A DNA stretch of 32,519 bases, from NCBI GenBank assembly GCA_903896015.1, contig CAITWF010000036.1, forward strand, positions 1-32,519, written 5' to 3'. Within the stretch, counting starts at the first letter, position 1, and each line of letters starts with the position of its first letter. The translations under genes were made by a program, and so were the position numbers. The notes below the pieces were generated by a model, which did not search any database, was not told the origin of the DNA, and saw only the letters and a program-made list of their open reading frames with translations. Shown piece after piece: positions 7,984 through 17,433 of the stretch. Source of the stretch: an uncultured Opitutia bacterium. Its GTDB lineage: Bacteria; Verrucomicrobiota; Verrucomicrobiia; Opitutales; Opitutaceae.

Positions 7984-8706
7984 ATGCCATCTCTCCGCGC
8001 CGCCGCGCTTACCGACATCGGCCGAGTCCGCCGCCAAAACGAAGATCGATTCCTCCTCGACGATACTGTCCGCGTCTATGGCGTGGCCGACGGCGTGGGT
8101 GGCTTGCCCGGTGGCGCTGAAGCCGCCCAGCAATCCGCCGACGACGTGATCGGGTCGATCCACGCACTGGCCGCCGGCCAGGAACCCGACCTCACCGCGA
8201 TCGTGCATCACACAAACGAATCAGTGCTCGCGCTCGGCAAGCGTATCAGCCCCGCCATGGGCATCGGCACCACACTCACGTTTGGGTGCGTGCGCGGCAA
8301 CATCCTCCAGATCGCGCATGTCGGCGACTCGCGCGTCTACGGTTGGCGCAACGGCGAGTTCATGCGCCTCTCCGAAGATCACTCGGTGGAAAACGAGGCA
8401 CGGCTACGCCGGGCACGCGGGGAAGTCGTCTACTATCATGAGGCCAACCGCAACGCCCTCACCCGCTGCATCGGCCAGCCCACGCCGCCCGACGTCGATC
8501 TCATCTCGCGCCCGCTCGTCGCAGGCGATCGCTACGTGTTCGTCACGGACGGAGTCACCCGCATGGTCGGCGACGCCGAACTCTCCTCGATCGTAGGCAA
8601 GACCGCGGAACCGGCCGAAATCCTCAAGGAACTCATCACGCTCGCCGTGCGCCGTGGCGGTCCGGATAATGCGACCGGTGTGATCTTGGTCGTCGATTCG
8701 CTTTGA
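7984..8706 (+). CDS. PP2C-family Ser/Thr protein phosphatase
   Basis: Predicted metal-dependent protein phosphatase of the Stp/PrpC type, which reverses the action of Hanks-type kinases. Taking ATG 7984 the protein has 240 residues, the size of a free-standing catalytic domain. The expected motifs appear in order: GRVRRQNEDRF (Glu20 and Asp21), ADGVGG (Asp36), GDSRVYGWRNGE, LTRCIG, VFVTDGVTR, and GGPDNATGVIL near the C-terminus. The Asp residues coordinate the two Mn2+ or Mg2+ ions. A TTG at 7948, overlapping the helicase stop, would add 12 unconserved-looking residues. It sits between the helicase and a TPR gene 3 bases downstream. No kinase lies in the window. Confidence 0.92.
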   Translation: MPSLRAAALTDIGRVRRQNEDRFLLDDTVRVYGVADGVGGLPGGAEAAQQSADDVIGSIHALAAGQEPDLTAIVHHTNESVLALGKRISPAMGIGTTLTFGCVRGNILQIAHVGDSRVYGWRNGEFMRLSEDHSVENEARLRRARGEVVYYHEANRNALTRCIGQPTPPDVDLISRPLVAGDRYVFVTDGVTRMVGDAELSSIVGKTAEPAEILKELITLAVRRGGPDNATGVILVVDSL

Positions 8707-8709
8707 GCG

Positions 8710-9021
8710 ATGACCTCGCGGGTCGAACAGTTCACCGCTGCCGTCGCGCGGCAGCCGGCGAACGAATTATTTCGGTTCAGTCTTGCCCAGGCACTCCTCG
8801 CGGGCGGACGCACCGCGGAGGCCGTGTCACACTTGGAGTTTTGCGTCGCTGCCAAAGCCGAATGGATGATGCCGCGCATCCTGCTCGGCAAAACGCTCGC
8901 CCAACTCGGCCGCGTCGCCGATGCGCGCGCACCGCTTGAGTCCGCGCTGCGCCTCGCGATCGAACAGCACCACGAGGACCCGGAGCGGGAACTGCGCGCG
9001 CTGCTGATGGATTTGCGTTAG
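8710..9021 (+). CDS. Small tetratricopeptide-repeat (TPR) protein
   Basis: A 103-residue, mostly helical protein that begins 3 bases after the phosphatase stop codon and is almost certainly translated with it. Two to three TPR-like helix pairs are visible: RFSLAQALLAGGRTAEAVSHLE, then RILLGKTLAQLGRVADARAPLESALRLA. No signal peptide or membrane segment is present. TPR proteins serve as protein-binding scaffolds. Close coupling to the phosphatase suggests it could bind or tune that enzyme, but this is inference from position only. Confidence 0.75.
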   Translation: MTSRVEQFTAAVARQPANELFRFSLAQALLAGGRTAEAVSHLEFCVAAKAEWMMPRILLGKTLAQLGRVADARAPLESALRLAIEQHHEDPERELRALLMDLR

Positions 9022-9075
9022 TATAGTTTTTGTTGGATTTTCCGCGGCGAATCTGCACGTTCACGCGTCCGCGTC

Positions 9076-9150
<75 letters not shown>

Positions 9151-9201
9151 ATTTCGCGGGCAGTTGACCTTCGGAGGTAAAACAAGCATCTCACGCGGCT
9201 C

Positions 9202-9843
9202 ATGCCCAGCCTTCGTCAACTTCTCGGCGCCTACGCGCCACTGCTGGTGCTCGATGCCGCGTCGGCCCGCGTGCAAGCGGGCTGGTTTGCCGCAGACGAT
9301 CCATCAGACGCTCGCTGGGTGGCGGCAGACGAGGAAGCGGGCACGGGCGTTTTTCGCTGCGTAGAAAAGCTCGGCGTAGATCTGACCACCGCACGCGCGT
9401 TCGTGTTTTGCGATGGCCCCGGCTCGGTGCTCGGAATCCGCACGACCGCGATGGCACTGCGCGCGTGGGGCGTGCTCACGCCCCGGCCAGTATTCGCCTA
9501 TCACAGCCTCGCGCTGCTGGGCGAATTTCTCGCGCGAGGCGATCTCACTGTGATTGCAGATGCGAGACGCGAGTTATGGCACGCGCAGACGCGCGCCAGC
9601 GCATTGCGTCGTGTGCCGGTCGGCGAACTGCAAGGTGCGCTCGCGATGCCAGAAAACTTCCGCCACTGGTCCGCGCTTCCCGCCGGAGTGCGCCTCGTGC
9701 CCTATGCGCTCGACGAGATTTTTCCCCGCGTGGCCGACGCCGATCTGTTCCGGGCTACGAGTTCGCCCGACGCATTTTTGCACGAGGCGCCCAGCTACGC
9801 ACTCTGGACTCCCCAGGTCCATCGCGCACCGAGCGCGCATTGA
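9202..9843 (+). CDS. tsaB: TsaB-like protein (tRNA t6A modification partner)
   Basis: Resembles TsaB, the actin-fold partner of TsaD in making N6-threonylcarbamoyladenosine at position 37 of ANN-decoding tRNAs. The best signature is CDGPGSVLGIRTTAMALRAW (about residues 73-92), matching the GPGSFTGIR region of TsaB. It is followed by a typical VFAYHSLALLGEF strand-helix and VIADARRELWH. The 213 residues fit the family. The N-terminus (LLVLDAASARVQAGW) fits the first actin-fold strand, with the usual DTS altered to DAAS. The protein is divergent, so the symbol is tentative. A GGAGG at 9173-9177 is too far (24 bases) to serve ATG 9202. The gene follows the CAU tRNA and precedes the DUF1800 gene. 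Confidence 0.65.
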   Translation: MPSLRQLLGAYAPLLVLDAASARVQAGWFAADDPSDARWVAADEEAGTGVFRCVEKLGVDLTTARAFVFCDGPGSVLGIRTTAMALRAWGVLTPRPVFAYHSLALLGEFLARGDLTVIADARRELWHAQTRASALRRVPVGELQGALAMPENFRHWSALPAGVRLVPYALDEIFPRVADADLFRATSSPDAFLHEAPSYALWTPQVHRAPSAH

Positions 9844-9873
9844 GCCATTCGCGTCCGCACGACCTTCATAATA

Positions 9874-11409
9874 ATGAAACCGCGGGGGGCGCGGCTCGTC
9901 TTTGCGAAAGTGAAGATCTCGCTGACCCCCGCCGAAGCGTGGCAACCGCAGCCCGCGACCGAGTGGAGCGCCGACGCCGCCCGCCATCTCCTTCGCCGCG
10001 CTGGCTGGACGGCGCAGCCCGCCGCCGTCGATCGCGCCGTTGGCGAGGGGCTCGCCACCACGCTCGAACGGCTCTTCCCTGTGGATCCGATCCTGATGCC
10101 CAAGCCCCGCGCGATCCAGCGCCTTGAGGGCGACGCGCCTGAGCTCGTTCAGGCCGCGCAGAAAATGAGCGGCGAGGAAAAATTCCGAGCGCAACGCGAA
10201 GTACAGGAGCGCCAGCGGATCGCCGTTCAGGATCTCAGTTTGAAATGGTTGCGCCACGCGGCCGAGCCGGATGGCTCCGCCTTCGCCAAGTGGGTCTTGT
10301 TTCTGAGCGACGTCTATGTCGTCTCGGCCGAAAAAGTCCGGAATCCCGCGCACCTTTTCGAACACATCGATCTGCTCGCCCGCCACGGGCTCGGCCCCGC
10401 GCCGGCCCTGACCAAGGCGATCTCGCGCTCGCCGGCGATGGTCACCTATCTCGATCTCAACCAGAGCCAAAAGCGCGCGCCGAACGAAAATTTCGCGCGC
10501 GAACTCTTCGAACTTTTCGTGCTCGGCGAGGGCAATTACACCGAGAAAGACATCAAGGAATCCGCCCGGGCCTTCACCGGCTATCGCGCGCAACCGTTCC
10601 GGGGGGACTTCCGATATGCGCCCGCCCAGCACGACGCGACATCCAAAACAATCTTTGGCCAAATCGGAAACTTCACGGGCGATGACGCAATCGATCTGGC
10701 CTACCAGCAGCGGGCGGCGGGCGCGTTTCTGCCGCATGAGCTCGTGAAGTTTTACCTGAGCAGTGATGAAATGTTGCCAGCGGAATACTTGTTCGCGCTC
10801 GGCGATCAGTGGCGTGCTGGCGGCTATGAGTTGCGCACCCTCGCGCATCGTTTCTTTGGAAGTCGGTTATTTTTCGCGCCGGAATTTCGCGGTAATTTCA
10901 TCAAGAGCCCGCTGCAATTTTACCTCGGCCTCGTGCAGGACTGGTCCCTCGACGTCCCGCCTCTGCCGCGCCTCACGATCAACTCCCTGCGGCAGATGGG
11001 CCAGTGGCCGTTTTACCCGCCGAATGTGCGCGGCTGGGTCGGCGGTCGCAACTGGATCAACTCCGCCACGCTCGCCTCGCGCCGACAGCTCGTGGAAATG
11101 CTCTTCACCCCGATCGACGAGCGCAGCCTCAACGCCGATGAGCAAGTCGATCTGCTCGCCGCGCGCGCCAACGGCAGCCCACACTTCACTGTCGATGATT
11201 CCGCACTCACCGGGCTTGCCCAACTCGATCCGTCGTCCGCCACCAATCGGCTGGTGCAAAATTTCCTGCCCGTGGCCGTGACGCCGGACTTTCGTGTGAG
11301 TGTCGAAAAATTTCTTTCGGTCGGCGCCACGGATGAAAAGCAGCGGTTGCGTCGCGCGCGACGCGCCGCCGTCACGCTGCTCCAATCACCCGAATACCAA
11401 CTTTGCTGA
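9874..11409 (+). CDS. DUF1800-domain protein
   Basis: A 511-residue member of the DUF1800 family, common in Verrucomicrobia and Planctomycetes and of unknown biochemical role. Family hallmarks are the opening AARHLLRRAGW segment, the highly conserved NENFARELFELFVLGEGNYTE followed by DIKESARAFTGYR near residues 205-240, and the later PPNVRGWVGGRNWINS block. No clear signal peptide is seen at the chosen ATG. The stop is followed 10 bases later by a DUF1501 gene. This pairing recurs widely, and the two products are thought to act together in the envelope or outside it. No enzyme activity is claimed. Confidence 0.88.
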   Translation: MKPRGARLVFAKVKISLTPAEAWQPQPATEWSADAARHLLRRAGWTAQPAAVDRAVGEGLATTLERLFPVDPILMPKPRAIQRLEGDAPELVQAAQKMSGEEKFRAQREVQERQRIAVQDLSLKWLRHAAEPDGSAFAKWVLFLSDVYVVSAEKVRNPAHLFEHIDLLARHGLGPAPALTKAISRSPAMVTYLDLNQSQKRAPNENFARELFELFVLGEGNYTEKDIKESARAFTGYRAQPFRGDFRYAPAQHDATSKTIFGQIGNFTGDDAIDLAYQQRAAGAFLPHELVKFYLSSDEMLPAEYLFALGDQWRAGGYELRTLAHRFFGSRLFFAPEFRGNFIKSPLQFYLGLVQDWSLDVPPLPRLTINSLRQMGQWPFYPPNVRGWVGGRNWINSATLASRRQLVEMLFTPIDERSLNADEQVDLLAARANGSPHFTVDDSALTGLAQLDPSSATNRLVQNFLPVAVTPDFRVSVEKFLSVGATDEKQRLRRARRAAVTLLQSPEYQLC

Positions 11410-11419
11410 GCAGTCTCCC

Positions 11420-12679
11420 ATGAAAAATTCCACGCCGTTTCTTCCCACCACTCGCCGCGAATTTCTCGCCCGTTCGAGCGGCGGGCTCGGCCTGATAGCG
11501 TTCAGCCGGTTCGCGCCATCGTTTCTCGTGCAGTCAACGCTCGCCGCCGCACCGGCCCCCGAAAAGGACCGCAGCATCCTTGTGCTTGTCCAACTCGCCG
11601 GCGGCAATGACGGGCTCAACACGCTCATTCCGTTTGAAGATGCCGACTATTATCGGCTGCGGCCGACGCTCGGGATAGCCAAAGACAAAGTCCTGCGCGC
11701 GAGCGACACGCTCGGCCTGCACCCCGCGATGGCGGCGATGCACGGCCTGCTCCACGACGGCAAACTCGCGGTTGTGCAGAACGTCGGCTACCCGAACCCG
11801 AACCGCAGCCACTTCCGATCGACGGAGATTTGGGAGACGGCCAGCCGGAGCGATGAGTTTGCCGCGACCGGTTGGATTGGGCGTTATTTGGATAACGCCT
11901 GCGCCGGCCAGCCCCTCGACTCACACGATCCGGTCGCGGTGCATGTCACTAACGGCGTGCCGCCGTCGTTTCTCGGCGCACGGGAGCACGCGACTTTCGG
12001 CTTGCAGCCCGGCGCGGGTAATCGCCGAGAAAACGAGGAGACGCGACAACTGCTCGAGAAGATGGTCGCGCAGACCGGCGCAGGCGACGAAAACGACAAC
12101 GGCACTTTTCTGCGACATACGCTGATGGATGCGCTCGTCACCGAGCAAAAAGTCCAGCGCTTACTCGGCGACTACCGGCCAGGCGCGGGTGTGAACTATC
12201 CGGGCAATCCGTTCGCGGCGTCGCTGCGGAACGTCGCCGCGTTAATCGCGGCCGGCCTGCCAACGCGCGTGTATTTCGTTTCGATCAGCGGCTTTGACAC
12301 CCACAGCAACCAACTCGCCGCGCAGGCAAATCTTCTCACGCAACTTTCCGATGGCCTCGCCGCATTTCAAAAAGATCTCGAGGCACATAAGCTCGATGGC
12401 CAAGTCATGACGATGACGTTTTCGGAGTTCGGCCGGCGCCCGAGCGAAAATGAAAGCCGGGGCACCGACCACGGCACGGCAGCGCCGCTCTTTGTTCTAG
12501 GATCGCGTGTAAGGGGCGGATTGCACGGCACCGCCCCCTCGCTGAAACTTGAACGCAATCAAGACCTGACATTCAGCACTGATTTTCGCCAGGTTTACGC
12601 GACCGCACTTGATAGCTGGCTCGGCTGCCCGAGCGCAGCCGTGCTGGGCGGTAAGTTTGACCGGCTCGGAATTATCTAA
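11420..12679 (+). CDS. DUF1501-domain protein with Tat signal
   Basis: A 419-residue exported protein. The N-terminus has a twin-arginine signal (TRREFLARSSGGLGL, then a hydrophobic stretch and LAAAPA), so it is probably exported folded. The DUF1501 family has an alkaline-phosphatase/sulfatase-like fold. Conserved stretches are QLAGGNDGLNTLIPF, the HPAM segment, SISGFDTHSNQ, SEFGRRPSENESRGTDHGTA and VRGGLHG. The Asp/His-rich segments suggest metal binding. I chose ATG 11420 because it starts the Tat signal; the frame is open upstream but overlaps the DUF1800 gene. It forms a two-gene unit with that gene. Substrate unknown. Confidence 0.9.
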   Translation: MKNSTPFLPTTRREFLARSSGGLGLIAFSRFAPSFLVQSTLAAAPAPEKDRSILVLVQLAGGNDGLNTLIPFEDADYYRLRPTLGIAKDKVLRASDTLGLHPAMAAMHGLLHDGKLAVVQNVGYPNPNRSHFRSTEIWETASRSDEFAATGWIGRYLDNACAGQPLDSHDPVAVHVTNGVPPSFLGAREHATFGLQPGAGNRRENEETRQLLEKMVAQTGAGDENDNGTFLRHTLMDALVTEQKVQRLLGDYRPGAGVNYPGNPFAASLRNVAALIAAGLPTRVYFVSISGFDTHSNQLAAQANLLTQLSDGLAAFQKDLEAHKLDGQVMTMTFSEFGRRPSENESRGTDHGTAAPLFVLGSRVRGGLHGTAPSLKLERNQDLTFSTDFRQVYATALDSWLGCPSAAVLGGKFDRLGII

Positions 12680-12690
12680 GTGGGTGATTA

Positions 12691-12703
12691 TGCGACACGT
12701 GTC
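12691..12703. promoter_or_regulatory. Candidate operator, copy 1 (palindrome GACACGTGTC)
   Basis: The 104-base gap before the PEP-CTERM gene contains TGCGACACGTGTC. Its last ten bases (12694-12703) are a perfect palindrome. The identical 13 bases recur at 17875-17887 ahead of the polygalacturonase. The site ends 80 bases before the gene's start codon. A perfect palindrome repeated in two promoter-sized gaps is what a dimeric repressor or activator site looks like. The regulator is not in the window. Confidence 0.5.
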
Positions 12704-12783
12704 TACGTAATTTTGCTTAAGTAGTATCCGTAGGTATTTGACCCTAGTTATCGGTTGAAGAAAAGGCGATTGGAGCCGATGCT

Positions 12784-15700
12784 TTGAATATCAAACTCAC
12801 ACGGCACAACCTCTTGTCATTATTCGCAGCTCTGGCGGCGGTAGTCGCATTACGGCTGACTGCGCAAACGGTGACGCTTTCCGGATCATTTACCGGCTCA
12901 ACACTCGATAGCGGATGGACCGTGGGCGGCTCAGGTTACACGCCCGTGTTGACGGCGTCGAGTGCGGGAGGAAACATCGACACCTCCGGCAACGGCTGGC
13001 TGCGGATGACCAGCAGTTCGGGCAATCAAGCGACGTACGCTTACGACACCAACTCTTTCGCAGCGGCCAACGCGACGATCACGGCCACGTTCAACTACTC
13101 GTCCTATAACGGCTCCGGCGCGGACGGCATCACGTTCTTCCTCGCCGACGCGAGTAAGACATTCGGGGTCGGAGCTTATGGCGGCAGTCTCGGCTACGCC
13201 CAGAAGACCGCGGCGGGTGGCGGTGGTGCAGATATCAACGGCATGAACGGCGGCTACATCGGCGTCGGTATCGATGAATTTGGCAATTTCTCCAACCCGA
13301 CGGAGGGCCGCATAGGCGGCACTGGCTCTACTCCGAATGCGGTCGCCGTGCGCGGCCCGGGTCAAGGCCTCACCGGTTACAACTACCTCGGCGGCACCGG
13401 CAACCTCGGCACCAACTCAATCGCGTTTCCCGCTTCAACCACCCGTCCGGCCGGTGCGAATCTTCGCACAATCCAAGTCGTCATCACCGCGACGAATCAA
13501 ATGACCGTATACATGGCGACCGGCGGCACGAATAATTTTATCCCGCTCTACTCGATCGATCTTTCGGGTTATACCCGGCCGGATTCGCTGATCATGGGCT
13601 TCACGTCAGGCACGGGCGGCGCGACGGACATCCACGAAATTCAGGCGGTAACACTTTCGAGCGTCGTTTCCAACCTCTGGAAAAACGCGAGCGGCGACAG
13701 CACATGGGCCACCGCGACAAACTGGAACAACACCCCGGCGGCCGTTCCGGCCAGCGGTTCCGACATCCTGCTCGACAACACCTTCGTCAGCTCCGCGCAA
13801 AATATTGCCGTCACCGGCACCAAGCTCATCCGCAATCTGCAAATCGACGCACCGTTCAGCTACACCCTCAGCGGCGGCACACTCGAACTAAACGGCAGTT
13901 CGGCGACCGGCCCGTCCGGAATCTTCGTGTCGCAGACCCACGGCTCAGCGACGCAGACCATCGGCTCAAACATCATCGCCGACAACGCGATTCAAATTCA
14001 GAACAACAGCACGTCGACGCTGGCCCTGACCGGCGCTACGGTCAGTCTCGGCAATTCGACCGCGACGCTCAATGGCAGCGGCAACACCACCATCTCCGGC
14101 ATCATTTCCGGCACCGGCACGGGCGCCAAGCTTGTTCAGAGCGGCACCGGCAGCACGACGCTTTCCGGCGCGAACACCTACTCCGGCGGCACGACTCTCA
14201 GCGCCGGCACGCTGACCGTGAACAACGCGACCGGACTCGGCACGGGAGCCCTCACGATCAACGGCGGCAACCTCAGTTCCACCAACGGCAGCAGCGTCTC
14301 CAACATTCTCACGCTTCAGGGCAACGTCGGCATCTCCGGCATCACGACCAGCGGCGCTCTCACGCAGACGGGCGGCAGCTACGTGGTGAATCTTTCCAAC
14401 GCCACCCAGTCCGGCATCGTCAACCTTTCCAACAACAACACGTCACAGACGCTCACTGTTCAAGTCGACAGCGGCAATTCCACGATCTCCGGCAACATCG
14501 TCAACGGCGGCACCGCCGCCGGCAACCTCACTAAAACCGGCAATGGCAATCTTGTTCTTTCCGGTACCAACACCTACACCGGCACGACCAATATCACGAC
14601 CGGTTCGATTGTCCTCGGCGGAAGCAACATTCTCGCGAACACCAGCAGCGTGGCCATCGGCGCGGCCGGCACCCTGAACCTCAACGGGTATTCGCAGCAA
14701 ATCGGCAACCTCACGGCCTCCGCCGGTGGAGCGACCATCGATTTCGGCACCGCGACAACCAACAACACGTTCGTCTTCGGCAAATACACGCCCCCGGCGA
14801 GCGGCGTTCTCGTCATCAACAATTATCAATCGGGCAACGATACGCTTGCCACCACGGTGGCCACCGGCAGCCAAGGCACCAACGGCACCCAAACGATCAA
14901 CAACTCCGTATATATTTCCGGTTACGGAGTCGCGACGGAAAACACCACGACCTCAAGCACGCTCTACGGCAGCGCTTACCTGCTTACGCCGGCGGTCGCT
15001 AGCACCAATGAGTGGAAAGGCACCACTAGCGTGAACTGGAATACTAACACGAATTGGAGCAGCGGCGCCAAACCTACCACGACGCAGATCGCTGTCTTCA
15101 ACACGCTGGGCACCGCCCAACCCAATGTCACCCTTAACGGCGCCAACACTATCGCCGGCGTCCAATTTGGTAACCAGAGCACCGCTAACTACAACATCTC
15201 AGGCGCCAACACCCTGACTCTCTCGGCCGCCATCCCGTACATTCAGCAGCAAAGCTCTAAGGACCAAACTCTCAGTCCCTCCGCGATCACGATCACCAAC
15301 AGTACCGTCGCCGATATCACCGGCGCCGGCAACCTCACGATCGGGGCAAACATTACAGGTGGAAACAGCACCGTGAACCTCATCAAGGACGGCACCGGCG
15401 CCGGCAAACTCATTCTCACCGGCAACAACACCGGCCTCACCGGGAGCGTTTACGTGAACAACGGCATCGTCCAAGCCGGCAATACCAAGGCCCTCGGCAC
15501 CAATACCACATACGTCAGTGGCGGCAGCACTCTCGAACTTTCCGGCGGCATCAGTCCCACCAACGCCATCTCCGTGTCCGGTGCCGGCGTCGGTAGCGCG
15601 GGTGCCATTCATAACGTCAATGGCAGCAACACGCTCTCCGGCACCATCACCGAGGCAGCCGATGCCGTCATCGCCGCCGACTCCGCCACCACGTTGAGCC

Positions 15701-17325
15701 TCACGGGAAATCTCACCGGAACGAACACCAATACCACGCTTTCCGGCGCGGGCAACACAACCCTCAGCCTCATCACGACCGGAACTGGCAACGTGCTCGT
15801 CAACAGCACGGGCACGACCACGTTCAGCGGTTCCGCTGCCAATACTTACACCGGCACGACCACGCTCAACGCGGGCACGCTCACTCTCGCCAAGACCGCC
15901 AACATCACCGCCATCGCCGGCAATCTGACCATCAATGGCGGCACGGTGAATGAAAATGCCAGCGGCCAAATCTCCTCCACCGCCACCGTCGCGCTCAACG
16001 GGGGCACCCTCGCCCTCGGAGCCAGCGTCACCAACACCTTCTCCACGATCACCAGCGCGAGCGGCAGCACCCTCAATCTCGGCAGCAGTGCCGTCGCGAC
16101 GATCAACAGCTCCGGCTCCAACCTCCTCAGCGGCAATGTTACCGGCGCCGGCGGCCTTTCAACGTCCGGTACTGGCAGCGTGACGCTCGGCGGCACCAAC
16201 ACCTACTCCGGCGGCACGGCCGTTGGCTCCATCGTCACGCCGATTTCAAGCACGGCGTTCGGCACCGGCACCGTCGCGGTAAATTCCGGTGGTAGTGTCG
16301 AAACCCAAAATACCGTCAATCTCGCCAACAATTTCACGCTCAACAGCACGGGCACCACCGCCTACAATGGCGCGATCGAAAACATCTCCGGCAACACGAC
16401 CCTCTCCGGCACCGTCACCCTTGCCGGCAGTTCACGCCTCCAATCCGACTCCGGCACCCTCACCGCTTCCAACACGGTCGCGCTTGCCGGCAACACGCTC
16501 AACGTTGGCGGCTCGGGCAATACAACGATTAGCGGCGCGATCACTGGCACCGCTGCCAGCAGCCTCACTAAGGACGGTACCGGCACCCTCGCCCTCGGCG
16601 GCACCAACACGTTCGCCGGAACCGTCGTCGTCAACGCGGGCACTGTGCTCGCCAATGCGGCCAACGTGTTCAACAGCTCGAATCAGATTACGGTCAACAC
16701 CGGCTCGATTCTCAACCTCAACAGCTTGGCCGAGACAGTCGCATCCATCACCAACAACGGCACCCTTGCATTGGGCAGCGGTGGCACCCTTACACTCAGC
16801 GCCGGCGCGAGCACACTCGGTGGCACCATGACCGGCAGCGGCTACATTGTGATCGGGCCCGGCACGTCACTTACCCTCGCCGCCAACTTCAACGCGCCCA
16901 ACGTCAATTTCATCCTCAATGGCGGCACGCTCAATCTGAATGGCACCTCGGACACCTTCGGCAATATCGCCGTGACCTCTGCCTCCGTGCTCGACTTCGG
17001 CAGCAGCACCGCCTCCACGCTCAACTCCAGCGTCGTCCAGTTGGTCGGCAGCGCCACTCTCTCCGTCACAAACTGGGTCAACACCGTCGACTATTTCTAC
17101 ACCCAAAATTTCACCGGTGCGACCCTCGGCAACCGCGGCGGCACTCCGTTGAACCAAGTCACCTTTACCGGCTTCAGCAGCAACAGCACTGCGTGGCAGT
17201 CTTGGGATCACCAAATCACCCCAGCGCCCGAACCCGCCACCTATGGCGCAATCTTCACCGGTGCAGCCCTCGGTCTCCTCGCCTGGCGCCGCCGGCAAAA
17301 AACGACCGCGTCCGTTGCCGAATAA
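12784..17325 (+). CDS. PEP-CTERM surface protein: lectin-like domain plus autotransporter-type beta-strand repeats
   Basis: A 1,513-residue secreted protein. I chose TTG 12784 because GGAG (12772-12775) lies 8 bases upstream and the next residues form a signal peptide (LLSLFAALAAVVALRLTAQ). Residues about 29-290 resemble a bacterial L-type (legume-like) lectin domain, with DGITFFLADASK, GGSLGYA and GGYIGVGIDEFGNF. From about 297 comes a WKNASGDSTWATATNWNN segment. At least six autotransporter-associated beta-strand repeats follow, starting near residues 448, 580, 865, 1003, 1122 and 1259 (type TKTGNGNLVLSGTNTYTG), consistent with a long right-handed beta-helix. The tail is a PEP-CTERM signal: PAPEPATYGAIF, a hydrophobic helix, then RRRQ. 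There is no beta-barrel. Exosortase processing and surface anchoring are expected; carbohydrate binding is inferred. Confidence 0.9.
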   Translation: MNIKLTRHNLLSLFAALAAVVALRLTAQTVTLSGSFTGSTLDSGWTVGGSGYTPVLTASSAGGNIDTSGNGWLRMTSSSGNQATYAYDTNSFAAANATITATFNYSSYNGSGADGITFFLADASKTFGVGAYGGSLGYAQKTAAGGGGADINGMNGGYIGVGIDEFGNFSNPTEGRIGGTGSTPNAVAVRGPGQGLTGYNYLGGTGNLGTNSIAFPASTTRPAGANLRTIQVVITATNQMTVYMATGGTNNFIPLYSIDLSGYTRPDSLIMGFTSGTGGATDIHEIQAVTLSSVVSNLWKNASGDSTWATATNWNNTPAAVPASGSDILLDNTFVSSAQNIAVTGTKLIRNLQIDAPFSYTLSGGTLELNGSSATGPSGIFVSQTHGSATQTIGSNIIADNAIQIQNNSTSTLALTGATVSLGNSTATLNGSGNTTISGIISGTGTGAKLVQSGTGSTTLSGANTYSGGTTLSAGTLTVNNATGLGTGALTINGGNLSSTNGSSVSNILTLQGNVGISGITTSGALTQTGGSYVVNLSNATQSGIVNLSNNNTSQTLTVQVDSGNSTISGNIVNGGTAAGNLTKTGNGNLVLSGTNTYTGTTNITTGSIVLGGSNILANTSSVAIGAAGTLNLNGYSQQIGNLTASAGGATIDFGTATTNNTFVFGKYTPPASGVLVINNYQSGNDTLATTVATGSQGTNGTQTINNSVYISGYGVATENTTTSSTLYGSAYLLTPAVASTNEWKGTTSVNWNTNTNWSSGAKPTTTQIAVFNTLGTAQPNVTLNGANTIAGVQFGNQSTANYNISGANTLTLSAAIPYIQQQSSKDQTLSPSAITITNSTVADITGAGNLTIGANITGGNSTVNLIKDGTGAGKLILTGNNTGLTGSVYVNNGIVQAGNTKALGTNTTYVSGGSTLELSGGISPTNAISVSGAGVGSAGAIHNVNGSNTLSGTITEAADAVIAADSATTLSLTGNLTGTNTNTTLSGAGNTTLSLITTGTGNVLVNSTGTTTFSGSAANTYTGTTTLNAGTLTLAKTANITAIAGNLTINGGTVNENASGQISSTATVALNGGTLALGASVTNTFSTITSASGSTLNLGSSAVATINSSGSNLLSGNVTGAGGLSTSGTGSVTLGGTNTYSGGTAVGSIVTPISSTAFGTGTVAVNSGGSVETQNTVNLANNFTLNSTGTTAYNGAIENISGNTTLSGTVTLAGSSRLQSDSGTLTASNTVALAGNTLNVGGSGNTTISGAITGTAASSLTKDGTGTLALGGTNTFAGTVVVNAGTVLANAANVFNSSNQITVNTGSILNLNSLAETVASITNNGTLALGSGGTLTLSAGASTLGGTMTGSGYIVIGPGTSLTLAANFNAPNVNFILNGGTLNLNGTSDTFGNIAVTSASVLDFGSSTASTLNSSVVQLVGSATLSVTNWVNTVDYFYTQNFTGATLGNRGGTPLNQVTFTGFSSNSTAWQSWDHQITPAPEPATYGAIFTGAALGLLAWRRRQKTTASVAE
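14127..16660 (+). repeat. Coding repeats of the beta-strand (PATR-type) family
   Basis: Degenerate repeats within the PEP-CTERM gene encode units of the type L-x-K-x-G-x-G-x-L-x-L-x-G-x-N-T-Y-x-G-x-T. They are clearest at about 14127, 14524, 15376, 15792, 16150 and 16561. Two copies still share an identical 21-base run, at 14173-14193 and 16198-16218, which suggests recent duplication or conversion. Others match only as protein. Confidence 0.8.
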
Positions 17326-17372
17326 AATCCTTTCTCCGCGATAAGCGGTGACATTACGCCAACAGATTCCAA

Positions 17373-17402
17373 GGCCGCCCCACCGGGCGGCCTCGTTCTT
17401 TG
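17373..17402 (+). terminator. Rho-independent terminator after the PEP-CTERM gene
   Basis: A perfect 8-pair GC-rich stem (GGCCGCCC/GGGCGGCC) with a CACC loop at 17373-17392, followed by the T-rich TCGTTCTTTG. It lies 47 bases after the PEP-CTERM stop codon and before the next gene. Confidence 0.75.
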
Positions 17403-17433
17403 CTTCCGCTGGAATCAAGCTTCACTTGTCGCT

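Noticed and set aside
9173-9178. GGAGGT as ribosome site for the TsaB-like gene
   Set aside because: It is 23 bases from ATG 9202 and no in-frame start lies at a suitable distance, so it is probably coincidental.
15199-15969. A 256-residue minus-strand frame, Gly/Val/Ala-rich
   Set aside because: It mirrors the repetitive beta-strand repeat gene; the periodicity comes from that gene's repeats.
14127-16660. Possible CRISPR or tandem DNA repeat array
   Set aside because: Repeats are in-frame, degenerate, irregularly spaced and encode beta-strand protein units; no constant repeat with unique spacers is present.
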